A stretch of DNA of 64,000 nucleotides from Isoetes taiwanensis (Eukaryota; Streptophyta; Lycopodiopsida; Isoetales; Isoetaceae), in assembly GCA_021234155.1 (NCBI GenBank), contig JAJEKV010000233.1:250001-314000 (forward strand). Direction: 5' to 3'. A model generated the notes under the pieces. The model was not told the DNA's origin and did no database searches. It saw only the letters and a program-made list of their open reading frames with translations. Positions 38,086 through 48,725 of this stretch are shown in pieces. A program made the translations under genes and the position numbers. How positions within the stretch are numbered: position 1 is the stretch's first letter; every line of letters starts with the position of its first letter.

Positions 38086-39079
38086 ATAAATATAAAAATC
38101 GACAAATGAAATAGAGTTTAGAAAATACTTAGTACAATATCCTAACCAAAATGTATCGAGTGTGTGGATACCATGGCTCTACACCCATTGCTTTCACCTC
38201 TTGTGCTCTCATACGTTGGAGTTCAGCCGGCGGGATATGTTGGACAAAGTTTGGCAAGTCATTCTACACTACATAGAGGGCATCTTTGAGTTTTGTATGC
38301 ACAATGCCTGCTTCATTGAGCCTTTAAAAGGAAACAACAATTTAGAATAAAATATCTTGGAAAAATTGTGGAAAAATAAGTGAATACATACTCATTGATC
38401 ATGCTCATTGCCCTTGTCAAAGCTGCTTCCTTTTGTGTATCAATTTCAACAAAGGTTGATTGGATTGAGAAATGCATACTACGCACTAGTGAATAGCGAT
38501 CCTTAATCTCCTGCATCCATGCATCAGTGCGATGATTTCCATCCGAGCATAAAAACATTTTTCCACTCAAGTCTTCCCAATCTTCATTGTGTTCAAGCTC
38601 AGACTCAAAACGTTAATTCTCTTCCTTCCAATATGCATCCCATATTTGCATGATCTCATCTATTACTGGACAATAACTCCCCAATGTAGTGGTGATAGAT
38701 ACTATAAAGCTCCCTTTTTCCACATAGCCATCAACTCGAAGAATCTCACAAAGGAATTTTGCTTCCTTACTAACAATTCTGACAGTTTGATTGAGCACTA
38801 TTCTGTAAAGAGATATCACAGGAGGGGGTATCTTGCAGACTATTCTGAGTTCTTGCAACCCTTTAACTGTCTCTTTTTTCGTGACATTGTCTTCCATAGT
38901 TACATTGTCCATCTGATTCTGAGTGTCCATCTGATGATCCTGTTCAGTGGGTAAAGGGCCAGTATCATGTTCCAGCTGCCTGGCCTGCATTTTCTACATC
39001 ATCATTCTCTGCAACATTCTCTTTTTTTTTATGAAGGCCGCCTCGACTTTTTTTTCAAACACTTGTAGACAAAGCTTGG

Positions 39080-39510
39080 AGCACTATTTCTTGTTTCTAC
39101 CATGCCCGTGGACTACATCAGATAAAAAAAATGATGGCAAAATTGTGTTTGAATTACCTAGCCAACAAGAAGCGAGGGGTAGCATGGAGGGTATGCAGTA
39201 ATAACACTCCTGCACTTGAAGGTACTATAAGACTTGCATATTGTGGTGGCTATCTTCAATGTCAGAATCCATGTTGTGATTACTTTCATAGTAAGGGTGA
39301 GCATAATTCCTTGTAGTGGGGAGATAGTATTCATGTTAGACCAGATGTTGGTCCTATATGTGATGCGCATGGCTCGGCCACTTGTGCATACTACAAAGAA
39401 CAACCACATTGTATATCATTATGCGATGCCATGATATACTATTGTCTTCCAAAGTCTACCACCCCATTTAGGTATCCCAACATCATTGTAAAAGATTAGG
39501 ATAGACGATG
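39080..39510 (+). pseudogene. Cys-rich domain fragment of unknown family
   Basis: The plus strand reads GGYLQCQNPCCDYFHSKGEH, a stop at about 39316, then in the same frame VGPICDAHGSATCAYYKEQP and CDAMIYYCLP. The spaced Cys/His residues suggest a zinc-binding domain of a transposon-linked plant family. I recognise the pattern but cannot name the family with certainty. It lies inside the long first introns of the methyltransferase gene, on the opposite strand. Confidence 0.4.
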
Positions 39511-40498
39511 ACTTCAAATTTGATTTGATTTGTTTTATTATCAACTTTGGCTCAGTCTTTTCAACCTTACAGGGCTATGGAGCTTCCATTTATGTCATAC
39601 AATGAGTACATTGTCTACACTCTTACATGACCATAGTGTAAAACAAGTAACATCTCCTGATGTATATAGCTTTTAGTAGTAACAATCACCCTCCCTACCA
39701 TCACCTTCAGTATATAAAATTTGCAGCAGTGCCTTCAATAAAGAATGTTTTTCTTTGATCATTTCTTCCCTAGCAATGGTATTGACTAATATTTGGGAGT
39801 CAGGTGGAGGCACGAAACATGGTTCAGGAACATTCAGATTGTCTTGTAATGATTGCTTCATGAATTCTTGCTCTCTTGGAGTAACAAGACATAATATAGT
39901 ACCAGGCTTCACCAACACAGATCCAGGAGGCACAACAAGTTGAAATCTTTGTAATGCTGCATATCCCATCAATAGATGCAACATGTTAAGCAGCGCCACG
40001 AAATGCAGATATGTCATCGCCAGAAATTCCTCTTTGTTGCCATGGAGCAAGATCTTCATGGATCCATTTAAAATAATCCGGGCAAATCTATCGAATGACA
40101 TATTTCTCAGTTCAACACCATTGCTTCATCCCCAATAGTCATAAACAGAGGAAAAAGAACAGGGGAAAGAACATGCCTCAAATACGCAGGGAATAGAACA
40201 AGAAATTGGCTTCGTTTGCCGTGGAAAAAAACTTACAGTAATTCTTTCCTGCCATAGCAATCCGTCCCTATGTAGATCAGAGCAAGATTTTGGAAAAATG
40301 TAATAGGAAACATGGAATCGTAAAAATGCAAGAAATTTAGCTGCAAGATTGCCCTAGCAATCCATTTTCTACTCAGATCAATGCAAGAATTTGAAAATCT
40401 ATTCGCTATCAACAAATCAAGAAACTGCAAGAAATTTAGCTGCAAGATTGAAGAAAGCGAATTGCTTACTTGTCCTAAACTGCAGAACGACGAAGAAT

Positions 40499-40556
40499 GT
40501 GGTATAACCGCTCTATTTGTTTTTGATACCACAAATAGGGCAGTTATACCACAAAT
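40499..40556. repeat. 23-bp-stem hairpin
   Basis: TGTGGTATAACCGCTCTATT pairs with AATAGGGCAGTTATACCACA across a short loop, with two mismatches. It lies in the first intron of the methyltransferase pseudogene. A small fold-back element or a small-RNA-type hairpin is possible. Confidence 0.7.
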
Positions 40557-40859
40557 GATCAAAAAATCGATTATCAAGAGCAAAGCTTTGTACCTTGCAA
40601 AGGAAATATCAAATTTTTGAATGGAAGAAATCAAGAATCAATTACAGGCAGCATTTCCTTACCTGGAAGCTCTTCTGGATTGTATGCTCTGGATTGCCAA
40701 TCGCCAGAAAAAACCGAGGTGCAAACTAAAACAGGAACTTGTGCTTCCAAAAATGGTTCGTCCAATTCTATAGCATGCATTGAATGAGCTATATTTATGA
40801 AAGGTGGATGAGTCCACCCAAAACTCCTCTTTGATTTTATTTTCTAGTGGGAACACTTC

Positions 40860-42400
40860 CGGGCTTTAAATCTGGAAACCCTTTCAAGTTTATGGAAAAA
40901 CTGGAAGCGTTTCCACATGAATAAGAAATTTATACCAAATTGGGAGGAGATAGTGTGAGCAAAAATTTAATCCAAATCGGGAGGAGATAGTGTGAGCGGG
41001 ATTTTACCCTAGTGAAGAATCCCCTGTTTAAGGGCGCCCGATCAACATAAGGCATGGATCCACGACCACGAGTTCGTGGCCGGATCCTCGAATAGGGAGG
41101 CTTGGAGTTAATTTGGGCTGCTTCAAATTTTGTCGGCTTCAATTTTGTTTGGAAGCTATTGCGATGCATCCCCTCAATTCAACAATGCGGTTTTGACAAT
41201 GGCAAACTGGAACAGGGAAAAGGGAGGCAACAATTCGAATAATCTGGGACAGTAGAACTAGGGGCAGTCGAAAATCTTCAAGCTAAGTTTTGTCTTTGCT
41301 GGGTTCAACGGAAACCTAGGGCAATGGAAAACCCGAGACAACATGTGGAAAATTCAAGGCAGATGGATTTGGGCAGTCGAAAATATTCAAGCTACCCAAC
41401 AGATCTGAGCATGGTAAACGACTGTTTAAATTTGTAGAACACAATCCTACTAGACGAAATTTTAGTCATCTTGAAATTATAGGGTAAATCACCTTGATTT
41501 TTCAAGGTGAAATTTCAAGGTGATTGTCTGTTCATTTCAAACCTAACACAGCTTAAGTTTCAACACAGCTTAAATTTCATATACAGTTTAAATTTCAACA
41601 GAGCTTAAATGTCAATAGCTTCCAGTTTCATATCAGTGATGATTACAAGTTCAGACTTTCAAATCACTGATCCAGTGATCAAAGTTGCAAGTTTCAAATA
41701 TTGATCAGATGCAAAGTTTCAAATACAAAGTTTCACAGTTTCATAACTGATCCAATGATCAAAGTTAAATTATAGAGTTGCATCAGAAAATTACAAGCTG
41801 CACGGGTTCTTCAATATATCACTAACACTTGCAGGACTTTCACCTCGGTGCATCTGCATGCATCTCTCCAGTAAAATTCTTGCCACTGTCTTTCAAATCT
41901 GCTGATATACCACTTGCATGCAACTCTTGTGTGATATTAAGAGCAAAGGACGGCTCCAAGCTACTCACAGATACATCATACTAAAAAATACAAATAAAGT
42001 CACTAAAAAGGACCTCTTGGCAGCAATTTTTGTTAAATATCCTTAAACCAGATCTGCAAGAAAGACACAGTAAGAAGAGAAAAATCACAAAATAAAAACA
42101 CAAAAACACAAAATGAAAGTTTCTTACAACGACTAAGGTGCTCCAGACTCGTCAAAAACTCGCTAGGAACCTTCAAAATCCTTCAAAAGTCGCCAAAAAC
42201 TTACCAAGAATGCTAAACTAGGTAATAAAAACTAGGCAATGCTCAAAAATCTCTATAAAACTCATGGCGATGGCAGGCACTCATCTTCCACAAGCAAAAT
42301 CTATACCCTATGGCCCTAATCTATGAAGAACTTTCAGGAATCAGCCCGCAAGAACTCTGGCGCCAACGATCTTTCGGGCAAGAAGAAAAGAAAAATTTCA
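40860..42400. other. AT-rich intergenic region with degenerate TTTCAA repeats
   Basis: No gene supported. 41500-41770 is a degenerate array of AAGTTTCAAATTTCA-like and GATCCA(A/G)TGATCAAAGTT units. The two near-identical CCAAATCGGGAGGAGATAGT segments at 40935 and 40975 form a short tandem copy. Confidence 0.4.
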
Positions 42401-42420
42401 AGGTAACTAAAATTTCGTCG

Positions 42421-42525
42421 GAGAATTTTTTCCAACTGGAAATTTCGTCGGAATTTTCCTATTGACCTGCCCTGCCAGGTCAGCAGGAAATTTCCGACGA
42501 AATTTCCAGTTGGAAAAAATTTCTC
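42421..42525. repeat. Near-perfect 49-bp-stem hairpin
   Basis: The left arm 42421-42469 and right arm 42476-42525 are about 90% complementary around a six-base loop (CCCTGC). Each arm contains CCAACTGGAAATTTCGTCGG. The long stem and tiny loop could give an inverted-repeat transcript feeding small-RNA pathways, or be the core of a fold-back element. No open frame is involved. Confidence 0.85.
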
Positions 42526-43413
42526 CTTCCAAAAGCCACAGAACTAGAGCATGAAAAAGAGACGCATGAAAAAGAGACGCAGCCTGGCCCGAGATGCACC
42601 TTCCCTCATTGTCATGGCTCTCGCAACAGCCCAAATTGGAGGAAATGGTATGAATCACATGCAGCACATCTGGTATAATCTGGCAAACGAAGAGGCCTTG
42701 CTCGAGAAAAGACCCCACTCGAATTTTTGTTCCAGTTGGGCAGTTCTATGATTAAAACTCATAGTAGATTCAAGCAAAATCCTGTTTTTGCATATTGGGC
42801 AGTGGGATTGCAGCTTCATATAGATTATGCAAATATGCAATATACAAATGCTCCATTTGTAGAGGCCCTGTTACAATATGCAAATGGTAGGCTGTTGGTT
42901 TTAACAGATTGAACAATTTAGTCGTGCCACCAAAAATTAGATGCATAGGATTTCCGAAGATTTGCTTTCCAGAATCGTAAGACAAAATAAAAGTGGGCCA
43001 TTCAAAGATTTAGTAAAAATCGGCTCTAATATGTTTTATCAGACATAAATGAGTGGTTGGTCTTCAAAAGGAATTTGGAGGCAGGGACAAAGCTTTTTGG
43101 TATGCCAAAACTCTATCGATCAAGCATTTCTATGTAGCGATTGAATGGGAGTCACTCAATATGAGTCAGTATGCATTGATTTTTTGGCTGATGTTTTAAG
43201 GTATTACTAATTTAATATAGATTTTCTTAACTTGCTAATTGCTATTTCCTTGCCCCTTGACTATTGTTATTCCATGGCCTCTTATGCATCAAAAAGCACA
43301 ATTTAGATGATTCATCAATATGTGATAAAGGACGTTCATCAATCCATAGATCAAAATTTTCATCTAGTGAATCGATTGAAGCAATATGATGTACTAACAA
43401 AGAACCCAACACA

Positions 43414-44222
43414 ACAAAAAATCCAACTAAGAAGGCTATACAAGTGAGCTAGAAGTGGCCCCTGTGCTTGATATTAAATTGTAGGTGGCAAGGGCTATGG
43501 CAAAGAAGGGTGGGAAGAATCAAAGCTATGGGGCAAAGCATGGAAGGAGGTCAAAGCGATTAATGATTAAACACTACAGGACATCCCACTTGTTGCATTG
43601 TGTTTGCTCTACCACTCCCGGTTCATAGGTTAAAAATATAAAATGGAATAGAATAGAATAGAATAGAATAGAATAGAATAGAATAGAATAGAATAGAATA
43701 GAATAGAATAGAATAGAATAGAATAGAATAGAATAGAATAGAATTATTGTTCCTAGTGCCCTGAGGCCCCTGGACTGATGTAGCATGTGCAAGCTCCTTA
43801 GGGAGTGCTACTAGCGCATCATGCTGGTACATTGTAGCCCTTTCAGAGGGCTTATCTTATTTTCTATTAATACCGACGCCCTGCTTATAATTGGCATCAT
43901 GACTATGCGGTGGTGCATCATTATCATCAGCTTTTAGTTGTGCATTTTGCGGGCTTTAATATCCACCACAAAAAATCCAACTAAGAAGGCTATACAAGTG
44001 AGCTAGAAGTGGCCCCTGTGCTTGATATTAAATTGTAGGTGGCAAGGGCTATGGCAAAGAAGGGTGGGAAGCATCAAAGCTATGGGGCAAAGCATGGAAG
44101 AAGGTCAAAGCGATTAATGATTAAATACTACAGGACATCCCACTTGTTGCATTGTGTTTGCTCTACCACTCCCGGTTCATAGGTTAAAAATATAAAATGG
44201 AATAGAATAGAATAGAATAGAT
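43414..44222. repeat. 255-bp dispersed direct duplication with expanded (GAATA)n
   Basis: About 255 bp (43414-43668) recurs at 43968-44222, period 554, differing at a handful of bases. Both end in AAAATGG(AATAG)n. Copy 1 has 19 perfect GAATA units (43646-43740); copy 2 has about four. No coding capacity; the apparent repetitive protein frames across the microsatellite are artefacts. Confidence 0.85.
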
Positions 44223-44229
44223 TCCATGG

Positions 44230-45665
44230 CTTTCAATCCTCATCCTTCCATGCTAGTTCTTGGTTAGTTAATTTGTTCAGATATATGTTTTGAGCCTCCA
44301 TAATATGCAGGACGCATATATTGGCACTTTCCAATTACAAAGGCTTACTTTAGGGCCAGCACATGCCAATGAGCTTTTGTCTCTAATTTATACAGAAAAT
44401 GCTTAAAATCTGTGCTCAGAGAAGCCCAGTGCCTCTAGGAGCGTCTTGCATCGCCCACAAAAACTACCATCAAGGTTGCTTGGCATGTATGTTGTCCTTT
44501 ATTGTAAGGTGACCAGTGTGTGCTGCACCCTATCATCTTCAGTTTTTTTAATGTTTAAGTATGGTATTTCAACAGGGAACTAATGCTTGACGAATTGATC
44601 CTGATCTGCTTTTGCATCTTCACATGCCATTAGGTATATTATATGAATCCATTTAATTTGATTTTTAAGCCTTAACACAATATCTTGCCCTGATTGTTCA
44701 TTCTAGTATGCAACACCAAACTATATGCATTCTGTTATCAATTTTATACATGAACTAGTGGATTTTCTCTTCTTTTAAGTAGGCTTGCCGTTTACTGTAG
44801 GCTCAATATTGAGATGAAAATACTTAGAAAAGTGCAAAGTTGGTAGTCGGGAGTTAAAACGAGATAATATTGGACCTATTTTCTGTTAGATGTTTTTATG
44901 TTATTCTTTTAGCATTTTAGGTTGTCTTGGTTCAGTCTTATTTTAATTAACATGGCTTGCAAGAAACTGTGAACCGATTTGTGTCTCAAAGAACTATCAA
45001 GAAATGTATGTGTACCTGTCAACATTATGTAAAGCATGATTCCAAGGTATATCTTCATCAAAGGCTTATGTTAGGGCACATGCCAATGAGCTTCTATCTC
45101 TAATTTTTATAATGCTTAAAACCGTGCTATTCCTAGGATGGGTCCTATGACACAATAACTTGGTCGATCCATTGAAGGGACATAATTCTGACATAATACA
45201 AGGGAAAAATCCATGCCAAGAGGGTCCAGACGATTTGGAATTGCAAGATGAAAATATTAAATCATCAGTGAAATCAAAACAAACAAGCAATTAACTTACC
45301 TAGAGCGGAACCTTAAGAAGAAAAACTCCAACCAACGAAATAAAAATCCAACTAACCGGCCTTTAGTTGAAGCGCAAAATAGGCCGAGAGCATGCCAAAA
45401 CCTCCCACCATATCAAAATTAACGCAAACAATGGATTGAAACCATGCCACTGGTAGAAAGAGGTCTAGTTGTTGCTGGTAGGAGAAATTCGAAAAGGAAT
45501 GAAAGAAACTTGTGGAGCCAAAACGAAGGAAAATTGAAAGAAGCTCAGGAGAACGCCGATGAAAAGGAAATGCGATAAGACGCAGAATAAATAGTAGATG
45601 TGAGAAGGAACGTCCCCATCCAAGGAATGTCGGTTCTATTGCTATCGCAAGAGAACCGAGGCATT
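44230..45665. other. Intergenic, diverged repeats
   Basis: No gene. CACATGCCAATGAGCTT with following sequence occurs at 44365 and 45075, and AGCCCAGTGCCTCTA-GAG at 44425 recurs at 52250 on the other side of the LINE cluster. These are diverged copies of an unidentified element. Confidence 0.4.
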
Positions 45666-45767
45666 GTTTTTTTTTTTTTTTGAAGAATATAAGAATATAT
45701 TAAACCACTAGAATGCGATCAAGTACAATGATAAGTGTGGTGCTAAGAAATGAAGCGCCCATCATTT

Positions 45768-48725
45768 TTTTTTTTGAAGGACTTGAGCCTTTATTATCCA
45801 GAGAAAGTTACAGAGTATAATGTGGACTAATAACTCAGTGGAGAGAATGTCCACCAGAGCAAAACCACCCCACTCAAATACAACATCTAAACAATATGAA
45901 GAGCAAGCAAAAACTCATAAGTAAGTATGAATCTGAAGATAGTGCTCCCAAATACGGCTCTTCACCTCATTAGCAATTGATGAGCACCTGAATGCTTTGA
46001 CAATTCGTTGTTGGGCATCAAGAAGGACCTGTGCATCTGAACAAGCAAGACCTTTTATGAGAAGATTCCTTCTTTTCCAAATGGACCAGATGATCCATGC
46101 AGAAGCCAAATGAAAGGCCCTTTTTGCCAAATTATCCCAACTACTTGGATAAACTGCTAATAAGACCTGCTGGATATTCAAATTGCAATGAAAGAGGCCT
46201 TGAAGCCACAACCAAGCATGTCTGACATGTCTACATAGGAAGAAGCAATGCTCAATTGTCTCGTCCCTCTGTGCACATAAGGGACAAAGTGCAGACACCT
46301 CTGGACGAAATCGCATTGCACGAGAATATTAACGCTTTGGACAACGATGAGTGACTTGCCACCATAAAACAGATACTTTGGGATGGAGTAGTTTATCCCA
46401 TACCCACTTCCACACTGCTTTCTGCCGATCCCTGAAATGACCAAAGGCCACTTGGATGAAGGAGGCAAGACGTCAGCATCAAGCAAGACCTTGTACATGG
46501 AATTCACCAACTTATCTGCTTTGACATGCTCATGAGCTACCCACGGCTGGGGGTCATCCACTTGTGCTACTGGGGGAAGAATTGAAGACACCTTCTGCCA
46601 AATAGCTCGATCCCACCTTAAAAGGAGGAACTTAGCTCTAAACTCCTCCCATGTCAGCAACTGCCTTTGATTATTATACCAATCGGATATCATATGCACA
46701 CCTGCTGCTCTCCATCGTATTTGCGTCAATGGGTGGACTGAAGCAACCCGAGGACCACCATCCAATGGAATCCACCAACAACTTGCAGTCATGCTAGTGC
46801 GCGCAAGATGGTAAAAATGAAACAGAGATTATGCAGTCTCCCATGCAACCCGGCAATCCTCTAAGAAATGGGGATGCATTAGGGTATGCCGTCGGTGGAT
46901 AGAACGAGCCAGGGGAAAAGTGGCCTAAGAGACCAGAGACCCAAAAGAAATGCACATTTCCAAAGCCCGATAAACAAAGGCGGGGGAACCAGGGGACTCA
47001 TCCACATTATTCAAAATTCTTCAAATGAACTTAGAAATCATCACCTTGCTCGCAAAAGAAAATTAATCATTCCAAGGCCACCAAAATGCTTTGGCAACAT
47101 GCACTTTTCCCAAGCCCGACTTTTGATGACACCCTCCTCTGTTCCCCGGATGAAGTTCCTCACAACCCCGGCGAGAAGTTGTATCTTTGACGTGGAGCCG
47201 GCATGAAGCGAAGCCATATACACATGAGTCTTTGCTTAAAACCGACTTAGCCACAACAATTCGTCCGCCATGGAAATCTTATTTGTGGACCACCAAAAAG
47301 GTGCTTTTCCAAGCCCTTAATCATCGCCTCCCACGCATCTCGATGAGATATGAACACCCCTACGGGGATACAGAAGTTTGGTTGCTTTACCATGGGGAAG
47401 GATCTTCCATGGAAAGGTAGCTACACATGGTGGAACGGAGAGTCCAAAGCCCATAGTCTTTGTACACTCGCCAACCCACAAAAATACCGGATGCTAAGGA
47501 AAAGGAATCCAACAAGGAAATGGCGTTTCTGCAAATTCTGCTCATCGCCCTCGAGAAAAAAGGAAAGTGTCATCCGCATATTGATTCTGAGGATCTCCTG
47601 CGACCCATTGTTCATAGGAAGTCCATGCAAGATTCCCTCGTGCGGCAGAGAGAGACACGTGCAAGAACCTCAGCCACAACCGTAAATAACAATGGAGCTA
47701 AAGGGCAGCTACGGCCGGATGCCACGACCCACTGAAAAGAATCTTGAGGGTTCCCCTTGGAGAGAAGAATAGAAGAGCGGCGAGAATAATGAAGCCTCAT
47801 GACATCGGTATGAATTGTGCACCAAAACCAAAGCGTAGAGACATTTCTCTAAGAAGGCCCGATCCAACATTTGTCATATGCTTTTGCAAAGTCCAAACTT
47901 CAAATATACAATTTCATGGCCCGAAGTCGGGCCCAATAAATACCTTCATAGGCGCTGACTACATTGTTTAATATGCATCGTCGTGGCGGAAATCACGATG
48001 CGTAGAGGATATAGAATCAGCAAGAATATCCGAAGCTTTTGTGCATAAGCTTTGGCAAAAATCTTATTACCACGAAGAAGATAGTAAGGTGATAGGCCCG
48101 GTCAGAAATTGTTGAAGGTTCCTTACACTTAGGAATAAGAGAAATGCAGCCCGAGTTGAGAATTTTGTCTAGGCGCCTTTGCCTCTTGAAATCACGAAGC
48201 AGCGTCGTACACATCATCGCCAACACAATCCCATAACTCCTGAAAGAACTCCACAGAAATACCATCAATTCCAGGACAAAGGAAGGTAGCATCTGCTAAA
48301 TCATTCACCGTAATCTCTGCTTCTAGAGTAGCTCTTTGTTCCTCAGATATAATAGGATGTATCTTTGCCAGTAATGCCTCCTGAAAATCTGATTGGAAGG
48401 GAAGACGACGAGTAGCAAAAAAGTAAGAAAAGTGACCATGCAGAAAGAACTTAAGTTGCTGAGGATCAGAGATGAGAGGCCCATCTTGAACTTGGAGAGA
48501 CACCATCGCAGAAGCTTGTCTCCGAATTTTTGCAGCTCTAAAAAAGAAGCATGTGCAACGATCCCCCTCTTTGAACCATTGCAGGCCCGCTTTAACTCGA
48601 GCGTGATGAACTTGCTCAGCTTCCATCTGTCTAATGCTGGCCAAAATCTGCTTCCCATCATGATCCACAATCTGTAGGAATGTCGACCAAATTTCTCGCT
48701 TAACTGTGCCAGACAAGCTTGAGAC
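45768..48725 (-). pseudogene. Inner LINE: RT and zinc-binding ORF2, 5'-truncated
   Basis: From the upstream side: linker before the RT (KAGLQWFKEGDRCTCFFFRA, about 48580), RT fingers (LNSGCISLIPKCKEPSTISD, about 48130), palm pieces (GNPQDSFQWVVASGRSCPLA, about 47720), thumb (MAKSVLSK, about 47245), then the zf-RVT domain (LCPLCAQRDETIEHCFFLCR, about 46270) and the C-terminal IWSIWKRRNLLIKG. No endonuclease precedes it, so it is 5'-truncated as is usual for LINE insertions. Several frame changes make it inactive. A poly(A) tract marks its 3' end. Confidence 0.75.

Larger units (their letters stand above)
35532..40780 (-). pseudogene. ParB-like / amino-methyltransferase gene, broken
   Basis: A spliced minus-strand gene now carrying stops and shifts. 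Recognisable exons include 40663-40780 (start ATG at 40780), about 39673-40120, 38392-38993, 38147-38321, about 37270-37806, about 36121-37140 (probably several) and 35532-35720. A ParB-like segment (LCSDGNHRTDAWMQ, near 38515-38560) precedes an amino-methyltransferase region with a motif-IV-like ADIVLLDFPTNE (36507-36546; DPPW/Y is usual) and then motif I, VLDLFVGAGS (about 35640-35680). Motif IV before I is the beta-class order of N4-cytosine/N6-adenine DNA methyltransferases. In-frame stops: TAA 38613, TAG 38264, TGA 36569; frameshifts near 37395 and 36880. Clean GT-AG junctions and phases across 38392/38321 and 38147/37806 show it was once a working intron-bearing gene. Confidence 0.65.

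Noticed and set aside
41500-41770. CRISPR-like array
   Set aside because: Units are degenerate TTTCAA-type repeats of irregular length in plant DNA, with no spacers and no cas genes.
43574-43832. Open frames giving a repetitive FYSIL-type protein
   Set aside because: They are translations of a (GAATA)n microsatellite.
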